Part shown: positions 18,424-26,958 of the stretch, one piece after another | How positions within the stretch are numbered: the first letter of the stretch is position 1 | Layout of the letters: each line of letters starts with the position of its first letter | Assembly: GCF_000737865.1 (NCBI RefSeq) | Contig: NZ_CP007287.1 | Location: 151,453-215,452, forward strand | Source of the DNA: Bifidobacterium coryneforme | GTDB lineage: Bacteria; Actinomycetota; Actinomycetes; Actinomycetales; Bifidobacteriaceae | Direction: 5' to 3' | DNA: 64,000 bases | The notes under the pieces: generated by a model | Database searches by the model: none | What the model was told of the DNA's origin: nothing | Seen by the model: the letters and a program-made list of their open reading frames with translations, nothing else | Made by a program: the position numbers and the translations under genes

Positions 18424-19299
18424 TTGCACAACAAGAGCAGAACTATGACAACAATGGCAGGGAAGACGATCCGGAAGTGGTGGGCATTGTTTTCACTGCC
18501 CACCCTGGCAGCCTTCGTCATAGGCTTCGTGGTGCCCTTCATCATGGGCATCTGGCTGAGTCTGTGCAGGTTCACCACGGTGACCGACGCCAAGTTTATC
18601 GGGTTCGGGAACTACTCGGCGGCCCTGGCGGATGCCGAGTTCTGGCATGCGCTCTGGTACACCATCGCCTTCACGATCATCACCACGGTGATCGTCAATG
18701 TGGCGGCCTTCGCCATTGCGGTCATGCTGACCAAGGCCATCCGGGGGGCCAACATCTTCAGGTCGGTCTTCTTCATGCCCAACCTGATCGGTGGCATCAT
18801 CCTGGGTTACATCTGGATGCTCCTGCTCAATGGTGTCCTCCAGCATTGGGGGAAGTCCATCACCTTTTCGGGCACGTACGGGTTCTGGGGAATGGTCATC
18901 CTTATGTGCTGGCAGCAGATAGGCTACATGATGATCATCTACATAGCCGGGTTGCAGTCCATGCCCGGTGACGTGCTTGAAGCCGCCTCGGTCGATGGGG
19001 CCAGCAGGACGCAGACCCTCTTCCGCATCACCCTGCCATTGATGATGCCCTCCATTACGGTCTGCACCTTCCTTTCGGTCACCAACGGCTTCAAGATGTT
19101 CGACCAGAACCTGGCCCTGACCAACGGTGCCCCCTCCAATACCTCCGAACTGGTCGCCCTGAACATCTACCGGACCTTCTACGGGCGTGCCGGCTTCGAG
19201 GGCGTGGGCCAGGCCAAGGCCGTGATCTTCTTCATCATCGTGGCCATCATCGCGGTCATCCAGAACAAGCTCACCACCAGCAAGGAGGTCTCGGCATGA
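18424..19299 (+). CDS. Sugar ABC transporter permease (MalF type, copy A)
   Basis: A 291-residue membrane permease with about six hydrophobic helices and an EAA loop EAASVDGASRTQTLFRITLP near residues 190-209. The TTG at 18424 has a strong GGGAGGG site five to six bases before it. The ATG at 18445 lines up better with the start of the paralogue at 25184 but has a weak site, so the start is uncertain by seven residues. It shares long identical stretches with the 25184 gene. Its end overlaps the next permease by four bases (ATGA), so the two are coupled. Confidence 0.9.
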   Translation: MHNKSRTMTTMAGKTIRKWWALFSLPTLAAFVIGFVVPFIMGIWLSLCRFTTVTDAKFIGFGNYSAALADAEFWHALWYTIAFTIITTVIVNVAAFAIAVMLTKAIRGANIFRSVFFMPNLIGGIILGYIWMLLLNGVLQHWGKSITFSGTYGFWGMVILMCWQQIGYMMIIYIAGLQSMPGDVLEAASVDGASRTQTLFRITLPLMMPSITVCTFLSVTNGFKMFDQNLALTNGAPSNTSELVALNIYRTFYGRAGFEGVGQAKAVIFFIIVAIIAVIQNKLTTSKEVSA

Positions 19300-20132
19300 G
19301 CGACAAGGTCAAGCACTCGAAACTGTGGACCCTTTTCTTCACCCTGGTGTCTCTGCTGTGGATATTCCCCATCATCTTGGTCGTGGCCAACTCCTTCAAG
19401 AACAAGGCCTACATATCCCGCAACGCCTTCTCCATACCTACCGGCAAGACCTTCGTCGGCTTGGAGAACTACCGCCGTGGCGTCGAGAGGACCAACCTCT
19501 TCGCCAGTTTCGGTTGGACGGTCGTGGTGACCGTCGGTTCCGTCCTCCTGATCCTGCTCTGCACCTCCATGTGCGCCTGGTGGATCGTCAGGGTCAACAA
19601 CCACTTCGCGAAGTTCCTGTATGTGCTCTTCCTCTTCAACATGGTGGTTCCCTTCCAGATGGTCATGTTCACCCTCTCCAAGATGGCCGATCTGACCGGT
19701 CTGAACACCCCCTGGGGTCTCTGGATCATCTATCTGGGGTTCGGTGCGGGTCTGGCCGTCTTCATCTTCACCGGCGTCGTCAAGGGAATCCCGCAGGAGC
19801 TGGAGGAGTCCGCCATGATGGATGGGGCCAGCGTGCCCAGGATATTCTTCCAGATCGTGGTTCCGATTATGAAGCCGTCGATTGTGTCGGTGGCGATTTT
19901 GGAGGCCATGTGGATTTGGAATGACTTCCTGTTGCCGTATCTGACGTTGGATATGCGCAGGTACAAGACGATGAGTATCGCCATCCAGTATCTGAAGGGC
20001 GGGTACGGCAGTGTCGACATGGGTGCGATGATGGGTTGCCTGGTCCTGGCCATCATCCCGATCGTGGTCTTCTATCTGATCTGCCAGAAGTACATCATCA
20101 AGGGAGTCCTCGCAGGAGCCGTCAAAGGCTGA
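19296..20132 (+). CDS. Sugar ABC transporter permease (MalG type, copy A)
   Basis: A 278-residue partner permease. The EAA loop EESAMMDGASVPRIFFQIVVP is near residues 168-188, and the C-terminus reads KYIIKGVLAGAVKG. It is almost the same protein as the one at 26035-26871 and the same length. The last 281 bases before and including the stop (19854-20134) are identical in DNA to 26593-26873, while earlier parts differ at many third positions. This shows recent gene conversion or a partial copying event. Coupled to the previous gene by a four-base overlap. Confidence 0.92.
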   Translation: MSDKVKHSKLWTLFFTLVSLLWIFPIILVVANSFKNKAYISRNAFSIPTGKTFVGLENYRRGVERTNLFASFGWTVVVTVGSVLLILLCTSMCAWWIVRVNNHFAKFLYVLFLFNMVVPFQMVMFTLSKMADLTGLNTPWGLWIIYLGFGAGLAVFIFTGVVKGIPQELEESAMMDGASVPRIFFQIVVPIMKPSIVSVAILEAMWIWNDFLLPYLTLDMRRYKTMSIAIQYLKGGYGSVDMGAMMGCLVLAIIPIVVFYLICQKYIIKGVLAGAVKG

Positions 20133-20134
20133 GC
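19854..20134 (+). repeat. 281-bp exact direct repeat, copy 1 (permease 3' end)
   Basis: Every base from 19854 to 20134 matches 26593 to 26873 when the two are read side by side, and identity stops a few bases after the stop codon. The first half uses T- or G-ending codons (ATT, TTG, TCG, GCG), unlike the C-ending codons on either side in both copies. It encodes the EAA-loop end and last transmembrane helices. Confidence 0.95.
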
Positions 20135-20284
20135 CCACGATGGCGGCCGGGATCGACGAGGGCTCATGCCCATCGTCGGTCCCGGTCTTTGGTTGCGGGT
20201 GAGATGGGATGGATAACGATCCCGGTTCGCCCGCCTGCAGGTTGCCGGCATTCCTGGTTCCCGGCCCACCCCTAGGAGGTGACG

Positions 20285-20959
20285 ATGCAGTTCCTGTCTC
20301 CGGACTCCGGATTCATGCGTGGTCTATCGGATGCCATCGATGCGATATGGATCAACATCCTCATGCTGGTATGCAGCATTCCCCTGTTCACCATAGGCGC
20401 CGCCCTTTCGGCGGGGTTCGATGCTGCCAGGCGGGATCTCGACGGTATCGGGCACGTAACGGCCAACTACCTGCGTGCCTTCAAGGACAACTTCGTCAAG
20501 GCCACGTTGATCTGGTTGGTTTTCGGGTCGACCCTGGCGGCACTGGTCTATGCCTGGGTGGTCCTGCAGATCACGCCCCTGCTTATTGTCAAATTCGCCC
20601 TCACCATCATCTGGGTCATCGGTTTTGAATGGGTATGGGCCCTGCAGGCCCGATTCGAGAACGACCCCGGCCACACCATGCTCAATGCGTGGATTTTCGG
20701 CCTGTCCAATATCGGCAGAACCCTGGCTCTGGTGGGTATGGACCTGGTCTATCTGGCTCTTGTGGCGGCCTCCTGGGTCTATATGCCCCAGGGGCTGTTC
20801 CTGCTGATTGTTCTGGGGTATGGGACCCTGATCATGCTTCATACCCCTGTTCTGGAGGGGGTGTTCGTCCGATATGTCGGGAAAGCCACTGCTTCCGGAG
20901 GGCTGGACCCCTCCCGGGAAACAAGTGCGGGAGTCGAGGGCATCCCTGACCGCGATTAG
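20285..20959 (+). CDS. DUF624 (YesL-like) membrane protein
   Basis: A 224-residue integral membrane protein with about five hydrophobic segments. The start FLSPDSGFMRGLSDAIDAIWIN and the loop DLDGIGHVTANYLRAFKDNFVKATLIW fit the DUF624/YesL family. Members of this family are commonly encoded beside carbohydrate ABC transporters; their exact role is unknown. The ATG at 20285 has TAGGAGG five bases before. It sits 152 bases after the permease and 11 bases before the next regulator, so it may be translated with either. Confidence 0.8.
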   Translation: MQFLSPDSGFMRGLSDAIDAIWINILMLVCSIPLFTIGAALSAGFDAARRDLDGIGHVTANYLRAFKDNFVKATLIWLVFGSTLAALVYAWVVLQITPLLIVKFALTIIWVIGFEWVWALQARFENDPGHTMLNAWIFGLSNIGRTLALVGMDLVYLALVAASWVYMPQGLFLLIVLGYGTLIMLHTPVLEGVFVRYVGKATASGGLDPSRETSAGVEGIPDRD

Positions 20960-20970
20960 GATTGACGGGT

Positions 20971-22023
20971 ATGGTCACACTTCAGGATGTCGCGCGGGCG
21001 GCAGGTGTTTCGATCGCGACGGCATCTTGGGCGGTCAATGACAACAAGAACGTCAGAATACCGGAATCCACCAGACGCAAGGTGCGCAAGGTCGCCCAGG
21101 AGCTGGGGTACCGGCAGAATGCCATGGCCCGAAGTCTGGCGAGGGGTCAGTCTGACCTGATTGGTTTCATCAGTGATGGGGTCGCCACCTCCCCCTTTGC
21201 CGGGCAGGTCATTCAAGGAGCCCAGGATGAGGCCTGGCGCAACGGGAAGATTCTTCTGGTGGTGGACACCAATGGTGATGCCGGCATGGAGCGTCGGGCC
21301 TGCTCCTTCATGCTGGAGCGGCAGGTGGAGGGGATTGCATACTCCTCCTGGGTCCATCATGCGGTTCGTCCGCCGCGGGATCTGGACAAGGTGAACTCGG
21401 TGCTGGTCAACTGCTTTGATTCGGAGGGGCGTTTCCCCGCCGTGGTCCCCGACGAGGTCCAGGGCGGCAGGGCGGCCACGGACCTTCTTCTCCAGGCCGG
21501 TCATCGGCGGATATCCTTCGTCAACGCCGCGGACCCCTCGCCGGCCTCGCAGGGTAGACTACAGGGGTATCGCGATGCCCTGACCGCTGCCGGTGTCGCT
21601 TATGACCCCAATCTTGTGATTCGTTGTGCCGCCGATCAGGAGGGTGGGTACGGAGTCGTCGAGCAGGTTCTGGCCACGGGGGCCACGGCCGTTTTCTGCC
21701 ACAATGACCGCACCGCCATGGGGCTTTTTGACGCCTTGCGTGAGCGCGGGCTTCATGTGCCCGAGGATCTGTCGGTGGTCGGCTTCGATAACCAGGAGAT
21801 CATCTCCGCCCACCTGCATCCGGCCCTTTCCACGGTCGGGCTTCCCCAGTATGACCTGGGTGTTCTGGGAATCAGGACCCTCCTTGAGAGGGGCGGGGAG
21901 GAAGGTGCCGAGGACGCTGAGGATGCAGGGGGCTCCGCTCCTGCCTATAAGCCCATCCGGGTCACCTGCCCAACGGTCGTGAGGCGTTCCATCCGCAATC
22001 TGGCACCGGTATCCGAGGTCTGA
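20971..22023 (+). CDS. LacI-family regulator
   Basis: A 350-residue repressor. The helix-turn-helix TLQDVARAAGVSIATASWAV is at residues 3-22, and the sensor domain ends with GFDNQEIISAHLHPALSTVG. The ribosome site is weak (AGGATTG), and the gene follows the DUF624 stop by 11 bases, which suggests coupling. The next gene downstream is the GH32-like enzyme, whose promoter carries CGCTTAAACG. A related site lies before the binding protein at 23773, so this is the likely regulator of both. A TTG at 20962 is a possible alternative start. Confidence 0.9.
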   Translation: MVTLQDVARAAGVSIATASWAVNDNKNVRIPESTRRKVRKVAQELGYRQNAMARSLARGQSDLIGFISDGVATSPFAGQVIQGAQDEAWRNGKILLVVDTNGDAGMERRACSFMLERQVEGIAYSSWVHHAVRPPRDLDKVNSVLVNCFDSEGRFPAVVPDEVQGGRAATDLLLQAGHRRISFVNAADPSPASQGRLQGYRDALTAAGVAYDPNLVIRCAADQEGGYGVVEQVLATGATAVFCHNDRTAMGLFDALRERGLHVPEDLSVVGFDNQEIISAHLHPALSTVGLPQYDLGVLGIRTLLERGGEEGAEDAEDAGGSAPAYKPIRVTCPTVVRRSIRNLAPVSEV

Positions 22024-22068
22024 CGCGGCCTGTCCATCTGCCGCCATTCGAGGGCCGACTCAGTTGAG

Positions 22069-22118
22069 TTGACATTTGACGGCCGCTATCTATAATTGTT
22101 GCTTAATCGCTTAAACGG
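22069..22118 (+). promoter_or_regulatory. Strong promoter with CGCTTAA-type operator before the GH32-like gene
   Basis: TTGACA (22069-22074), 16 bases, then TATAAT (22091-22096) is a near-consensus promoter. Directly after it lies TTGCTTAATCGCTTAAACGG (22099-22118), with CGCTTAAACG (22108-22117) as an imperfect palindrome and a second overlapping GCTTAATC half. A bound repressor would cover the transcription start. The same core occurs at 23690-23698. Confidence 0.75.
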
Positions 22119-22199
22119 TGTGAGGGGCCTAGTTCCCCGGTTGGCTGTTGAGGCGGATATCAAGTATTTCGGGTCCATGGTTGTACCGGAAAGGGCGCA

Positions 22200-23594
22200 A
22201 TGACGAAACTGTATTATCAATTCCCCGGCACCTGGTTCGGAGACTGCATGCCTTTCGGCAAGGGTGACGAGTTCTTCCTCTTCCATCAGAGGGATGACCG
22301 CGATCCCATTCCCTTCGGGCAGCCTTTCGGCTGGGCGCTGGCGACCACCAAGGACTTCGTCCACTACAAGGACTGCGGTATCGCCATCCCCCGTGGGGGT
22401 GACGATGAGCAGGACCAGTTCATCTATGCAGGCAGCATCTTCCAGGGTGAGGGCCGCTACCATGCCTTCTATACGGGGTACAACCGGGACTACCCGGCGC
22501 AGGGTAAGGCATCCCAGGTCCTCATGCATGCGGTAAGCGACGACCTCTATCGCTGGACCAAAACCCAGGATGCCCTGACCTTCACCCCCCAGGAGGGATA
22601 CGATCCCGATGACTGGCGCGATCCCTGGGTAATCAGGGATGAGGAGAACGACAGGTACCTGCTGATTCTGGGGGCCCGTAAACAGGGGCCCAAGACCCGG
22701 CAGACCGGCCGGACGGTGGCCTTCACTTCGAAGGACCTTGAACACTGGACCTTCGAGGGTGATTTCTGGGCCCCGGACCTGTACACCATGCATGAAATGC
22801 CGGATCTCTTCAGAATCGGCGACTGGTGGTACCACATCGTGACCGAGTACAGCGACAAGCATGGCATGGTCTATCGGATGGCACGGGATCTTGAGGGACC
22901 CTGGACGGCTCCGGTCGATGATGCCTTCGATGGCAGCGCCTACTACGCAGGCCGAACCTTCGAGCTCAACGGCAAGCGTGTTCTCTTCGGCTGGGTGGCC
23001 ACCAAGGAGAACGACGATGATGCCGCCAACTATGAGTGGGGTGGCACCTTTGTGCCGCATCAGGTCTACCAGCGTCCCGATGGATCCCTCGGTGTGCAAC
23101 CGGTGGATACGCTTTGGGATTCCTTCGCCGACCGCCGGTCCCTGCCCGATCTTGAGCTGCACTCCGATGGTGGCAGGACCGAGCAGGTCCTGGCTCGTGG
23201 ATGCGGTGACTTGATCGCCCTGGAGGCGGACGTGCGCTTTTCCGAAGGTACGCGTTCCCTGGGGTTGCGGATCTACGAGAACGAGGAAACCGGGGAATCC
23301 TATCAGTTCCACTTCAAGGTGGGGGAGAACCGCTACCTGTTCGAGGGCAATCCCAACTATCCCTGGTTCACCAACATGAACATCGGCCTGGAGCGCCCCA
23401 TTCAACTTGAGGCGGGCCGGGACTACCACCTGCAGCTTGTCGTTGACGACACCATCGCCACACTCTATGTGGATGGGGTGGCCCTCAACGCAAGGATGTA
23501 CCACCACTATGGTGACAGCCTGGGTCTGTTCGTCACGGAAGGTGGCCTGCAGGTGTCCAACGTATCCGTATCCACCAAACTGAAGGAGGGGTAA
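22200..23594 (+). CDS. GH32-like family glycoside hydrolase (atypical active-site motifs)
   Basis: A 464-residue cytoplasmic protein with a five-bladed propeller followed by a C-terminal beta-sandwich (from about 320). The nucleophile position is D15 in WFGDCMPF, in place of the usual WMNDPNG. The transition-state stabiliser is D141 in WRDPW and the acid/base is E199 in HEMPD, in place of ECPD. These three fit GH32 geometry, yet the motifs are unusual, so fructoside hydrolysis is likely but not proven. No signal peptide is seen. The ATG at 22200 follows CCGGAAAGG. It is the only enzyme between the two paralogous transporters and probably acts on a sugar they import. Confidence 0.8.
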   Translation: MTKLYYQFPGTWFGDCMPFGKGDEFFLFHQRDDRDPIPFGQPFGWALATTKDFVHYKDCGIAIPRGGDDEQDQFIYAGSIFQGEGRYHAFYTGYNRDYPAQGKASQVLMHAVSDDLYRWTKTQDALTFTPQEGYDPDDWRDPWVIRDEENDRYLLILGARKQGPKTRQTGRTVAFTSKDLEHWTFEGDFWAPDLYTMHEMPDLFRIGDWWYHIVTEYSDKHGMVYRMARDLEGPWTAPVDDAFDGSAYYAGRTFELNGKRVLFGWVATKENDDDAANYEWGGTFVPHQVYQRPDGSLGVQPVDTLWDSFADRRSLPDLELHSDGGRTEQVLARGCGDLIALEADVRFSEGTRSLGLRIYENEETGESYQFHFKVGENRYLFEGNPNYPWFTNMNIGLERPIQLEAGRDYHLQLVVDDTIATLYVDGVALNARMYHHYGDSLGLFVTEGGLQVSNVSVSTKLKEG

Positions 23595-23617
23595 GACCCG
23601 GAGAAAAGCCGTGCGGA

Positions 23618-23682
23618 GCCGGTGTCCGTCGATGAAGTCCGACACCGGCCCATCTCACACAGGCCGGCATCAGTGCCTGTGT
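23618..23682 (+). terminator. Two hairpins after the GH32-like gene
   Basis: GCCGGTGTC (23618-23626) pairs with GACACCGGC (23641-23649). ACACAGGC (23657-23664) pairs with GCCTGTGT (23675-23682). Neither has a clear U-run (CTATTTAG follows the second), so termination is plausible but not certain. Confidence 0.5.
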
Positions 23683-23688
23683 CTATTT

Positions 23689-23698
23689 AGCTTAAGCG
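23689..23698 (+). promoter_or_regulatory. GCTTAAGC operator before binding-protein copy B
   Basis: AGCTTAAGCG contains the perfect palindrome GCTTAAGC and matches the CGCTTAA core at 22108-22117. It lies 75 bases before the binding-protein start. By proximity the LacI protein at 20971 is the candidate regulator. Confidence 0.55.
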
Positions 23699-23772
23699 TT
23701 TATTCATGACCATGACGGTCAGGAGTAATTCGCCCGATAAGGTAGTCGGTCACAAAAGTGATGGAGTGAATC

Positions 23773-25086
23773 ATGAGGAAAAGCATCAAAGCCCTGGCTG
23801 TCCTTGGGGTACTGACCATGTCTGTGAGCGGCCTGGCCGCCTGCGGTGGTTCCCAGGCCAGCGCCGACAAGGGGCACGTCTACTACTTGAGCGCCAAGCC
23901 CGAGCAGCAGGATGAATTCAAGGATCTGGCCAAGCAGTTCACCAAGGATACCGGCATACCGGTCGATGTGTCGGTGGCCTCTTCCGGCACCTACGAACAG
24001 TCGCTCAAGAGCGAGCTGGCCAAGTCCAACGCCCCGACCATGTTCGATGTGGACAACAACGATTTCCAGAACTGGTCCGGGTACTACAACGACATGTCCA
24101 AGACCGGCATCTACAAGGATCTGAAGAACCAGGACTTCGCTCTGAAGCTCGACAACAAGGTCATCGCGGTGCCCTACGTCATGGAGCGTTACGGAATCAT
24201 CTACAACAAGTCCCTGATGAAGCAGTACTTCTCCGCAGACTGGTCCTCGATCAAGTCCATCGAGGAAATCGATAACTTCAAGGCCCTGAAGACCGTCGCT
24301 GATGAGATTCAGGATCACAAGGACGCCCTGGGTGTCAAGGGTGCCTTCAGTTCGGCCGGTTTCGACTCCAGCTCCAGCAAGCGCTTCGGCGATCAGCTGG
24401 CCCATATCCCGGTCTATTACGAGTACAGGGATCAGAACACCGAGGAAGAGCCGCCGACCATCTCCGGCAAGTACATGGACAACTTCAAGGATATCTTCGA
24501 TCTCTACCTGAAGGACTCCACCACCAAGCCCTCCCAGCTTTCCAGCGCCACCATGGATGACTCCAACAGCGAGTTCTCCACAAAGCAGGCCGTTTTCCTC
24601 CAGAACGGCTCCTGGGGATATCCCCAGATCAAGGACCAGGATGTTCCCGATGAGGACATCGGTGTGCTCCCCATCTACATGGGTGTGCCCGGTGAGGAGA
24701 AGCAGGGTCTGACCGTCAGCTTCATGTACTTCGCCACCAACAACAAGTCCTCGGAGAAGGACAAGGAGGCCACGAACAAGTTCCTCGATTACATCCTCAA
24801 CAATGACGATGCCAGGAAGATCGTGACCGATGATATGGGCTTCGAAACCCCCTTCAAGTCTTACGAAAAGGCCGGCTTCAAGTCCAAGAACCCGGTCCAG
24901 CGCGCCAATGATGCCTATGCCAAGGCCGGCGACTACGACACGGTCATCCATCCTCTGCCCTCCGCCCAGTGGGTGGCTTCGCTAAGCGACGCCATGCTGG
25001 AGTACGCCCAGGGGACCGGTGACTGGGCCAAGGTCAATACCGCCTTCGTGGACGGCTGGGCCACCGAGTACAAGACCACGCACTGA
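23773..25086 (+). CDS. ABC transporter sugar-binding lipoprotein (copy B of duplicated system)
   Basis: A 437-residue lipoprotein paralogous to the 15813 product. The signal ends in a lipobox LAAC with Cys at residue 24. The mature protein starts near HVYYLSAKPEQQDEFKD, and internal motifs match copy A. The start has GATGGAG before it. Downstream permeases (25184-26871) follow on the same strand, so this is a complete cassette without ATPase. The operator at 23689 and the local LacI gene suggest separate control from copy A. Confidence 0.9.
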   Translation: MRKSIKALAVLGVLTMSVSGLAACGGSQASADKGHVYYLSAKPEQQDEFKDLAKQFTKDTGIPVDVSVASSGTYEQSLKSELAKSNAPTMFDVDNNDFQNWSGYYNDMSKTGIYKDLKNQDFALKLDNKVIAVPYVMERYGIIYNKSLMKQYFSADWSSIKSIEEIDNFKALKTVADEIQDHKDALGVKGAFSSAGFDSSSSKRFGDQLAHIPVYYEYRDQNTEEEPPTISGKYMDNFKDIFDLYLKDSTTKPSQLSSATMDDSNSEFSTKQAVFLQNGSWGYPQIKDQDVPDEDIGVLPIYMGVPGEEKQGLTVSFMYFATNNKSSEKDKEATNKFLDYILNNDDARKIVTDDMGFETPFKSYEKAGFKSKNPVQRANDAYAKAGDYDTVIHPLPSAQWVASLSDAMLEYAQGTGDWAKVNTAFVDGWATEYKTTH

Positions 25087-25094
25087 GGAATCCG

Positions 25095-25135
25095 CCGGAT
25101 CGGTCGGCCGGGCACTGTGCGGCCGGCCGATCCGG
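25095..25135 (+). other. GC-rich hairpin between binding-protein and permease genes
   Basis: A 16-base stem (25095-25110 with 25120-25135, one G-U pair) around a nine-base loop, with no U-run. It follows the binding-protein stop by eight bases and precedes the permeases. It probably protects the upstream message or lowers permease expression, as for the hairpin at 2349-2396. Confidence 0.6.
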
Positions 25136-25183
25136 ACTCCTCTTTATCGGGTGGTGTTTCATTGAGAAGATTGGGAGGTTCCC

Positions 25184-26038
25184 ATGATTTCCATGGTAGG
25201 TAAATCAATCAGGCGTTGGTGGGCGCTCTTCACCATCCCCACCCTGGCGGCTTTCGTCGTTGGATTCGTGGTGCCGTTCGTCATGGGTATCTGGCTGAGC
25301 CTGTGTCGGTTCACGACGGTGACCGACGCCTCCTTCATCGGTCTGGGGAACTACTCCCAGGCCCTTTCGGATCCTGAGTTCTGGCATTCGATGCTCTATA
25401 CGCTGGCCTTCACCGTCGTGACCACCGTCATCATCAACGTCCTTGGGTTCGCTGTGGCCTACATGCTGACCAAGGCCATCCGGGGGGCCAACATCTTCAG
25501 GTCGGTCTTCTTCATGCCCAACCTGATAGGCGGCATCATCCTGGGTTATATCTGGCTACTCCTGCTCAATGGGGTCCTCGGCAGGTGGGGGCGTTCCATC
25601 ACCTACTCGGGGGTATATGGCTTCTGGGGCATGGTCATGCTCTACTGCTGGCAGCAGATAGGCTACATGATGATCATCTACATAGCCGGGTTGCAGTCCC
25701 TGCCGGGTGACGTGATCGAGGCCGCCTCGGTCGACGGGGCCAATGGGCGGCAGCGTCTGTTCCATATCACCCTGCCGCTGATGATGCCCTCCATCACGGT
25801 GTGCACCTTCCTGACCATGACCAACGGCTTCAAGATGTTCGACCAGAACCTGGCCCTGACCAACGGTGCCCCCTCCAATACCTCCGAATTGCTGGCCCTG
25901 AACATCTACCGGACCTTCTACGGACGGACGGGCTTCGAGGGCGTGGGTCAGGCCAAGGCCGTGATTTTCTTCGTGATCGTGGCCATCATCGCGGTCATTC
26001 AGAACCGACTCACCACCAGTAAGGAGGTGGCGGCATGA
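25184..26038 (+). CDS. Sugar ABC transporter permease (MalF type, copy B)
   Basis: A 284-residue permease, paralogue of 18424-19299. The ATG has a TGGGAGG site five bases before. The EAA loop EAASVDGANGRQRLFHITLP is near residues 183-202. The 59-base stretch around TKAIRGANIFRSVFFMPNL is nearly identical at the DNA level to the paralogue. The start of the next permease overlaps the stop by four bases. With 26035-26871 it forms the channel for the copy B binding protein. Confidence 0.92.
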   Translation: MISMVGKSIRRWWALFTIPTLAAFVVGFVVPFVMGIWLSLCRFTTVTDASFIGLGNYSQALSDPEFWHSMLYTLAFTVVTTVIINVLGFAVAYMLTKAIRGANIFRSVFFMPNLIGGIILGYIWLLLLNGVLGRWGRSITYSGVYGFWGMVMLYCWQQIGYMMIIYIAGLQSLPGDVIEAASVDGANGRQRLFHITLPLMMPSITVCTFLTMTNGFKMFDQNLALTNGAPSNTSELLALNIYRTFYGRTGFEGVGQAKAVIFFVIVAIIAVIQNRLTTSKEVAA

Positions 26039-26871
26039 GCGGCAAGGTCAAGCACTCCTGGCTCTGGACCCTTTTCTTCACCCTGGTGTCCCTGCTGTGG
26101 ATATTCCCCATTGTTCTGGTGGTCATCAACTCGTTCAAGAACAAGGCCTACATATCCCGTGATGCCTTCTCCATGCCGACCGGACGGGCCTTCGTCGGCT
26201 TCCAGAACTACACCAGGGGAGTGGACCGGACCAATCTCCTGGCCAGCTTCGGTTGGACGGTCGTGGTGACCGTCGGTTCCGTCCTCCTGATCCTGCTCTG
26301 CGCCTCCATGTGCGCCTGGTGGATCGTCAGGGTCAACAACTGGGTCGCCAAAGGCTTGTATCTGCTCTTCCTCTTCAACATGATCGTGCCCTTCCAGATG
26401 GTCATGTTCACGCTTTCCAAGCTCGCAGACATGTTGGGGCTCAATACCCCCTGGGGTCTTTGGATTGTATATCTGGGGTTCGGTGCGGGTCTGGCCGTCT
26501 TCATCTTCACCGGTGTCATCAAGGGCATACCCCAGGAGCTGGAGGAATCGGCCATGATTGATGGCGCCAGCATCCCGAGAACCTTCTTCGGCATCGTGGT
26601 TCCGATTATGAAGCCGTCGATTGTGTCGGTGGCGATTTTGGAGGCCATGTGGATTTGGAATGACTTCCTGTTGCCGTATCTGACGTTGGATATGCGCAGG
26701 TACAAGACGATGAGTATCGCCATCCAGTATCTGAAGGGCGGGTACGGCAGTGTCGACATGGGTGCGATGATGGGTTGCCTGGTCCTGGCCATCATCCCGA
26801 TCGTGGTCTTCTATCTGATCTGCCAGAAGTACATCATCAAGGGAGTCCTCGCAGGAGCCGTCAAAGGCTGA
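26035..26871 (+). CDS. Sugar ABC transporter permease (MalG type, copy B)
   Basis: A 278-residue permease, nearly the same protein as 19296-20132. The EAA loop EESAMIDGASIPRTFFGIVVP is near residues 168-188. The last 279 coding bases are identical to copy A (see repeat), while the first two thirds differ at many silent and some replacement positions. It converges with the GH13 gene across the perfect hairpin at 26891-26941. Confidence 0.92.
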   Translation: MSGKVKHSWLWTLFFTLVSLLWIFPIVLVVINSFKNKAYISRDAFSMPTGRAFVGFQNYTRGVDRTNLLASFGWTVVVTVGSVLLILLCASMCAWWIVRVNNWVAKGLYLLFLFNMIVPFQMVMFTLSKLADMLGLNTPWGLWIVYLGFGAGLAVFIFTGVIKGIPQELEESAMIDGASIPRTFFGIVVPIMKPSIVSVAILEAMWIWNDFLLPYLTLDMRRYKTMSIAIQYLKGGYGSVDMGAMMGCLVLAIIPIVVFYLICQKYIIKGVLAGAVKG

Positions 26872-26873
26872 GC
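26593..26873 (+). repeat. 281-bp exact direct repeat, copy 2
   Basis: Identical to 19854-20134, offset by 6739 bases in the same orientation. The match extends two bases beyond the stop codon and then ends abruptly. Recombination between the two copies could delete the 6.7 kb that holds the DUF624 gene, a LacI gene, the GH32-like enzyme and the copy B binding protein. Confidence 0.95.
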
Positions 26874-26890
26874 GGTTTCCTGGTTGGTGG

Positions 26891-26941
26891 TTCAAGGAGG
26901 GGCGGCCCCGGAGAATATCCCCGGGGCCGCCCCTCCTTGAA
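26891..26941. terminator. Bidirectional terminator between copy B permease and GH13 gene
   Basis: A perfect 21-base stem: 26891-26911 pairs with 26921-26941, loop of nine bases. Flanking TTCAA/TTGAA gives short A/T runs on both strands. It sits between converging genes and should stop transcription from both sides. Confidence 0.9.
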
Positions 26942-26958
26942 CTCTGTAACGGACCGTC

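Noticed and set aside
22086..23645. Antisense frame of 519 codons over the GH32-like gene
   Set aside because: Shadow of a gene with clear motifs and ribosome site on the plus strand.
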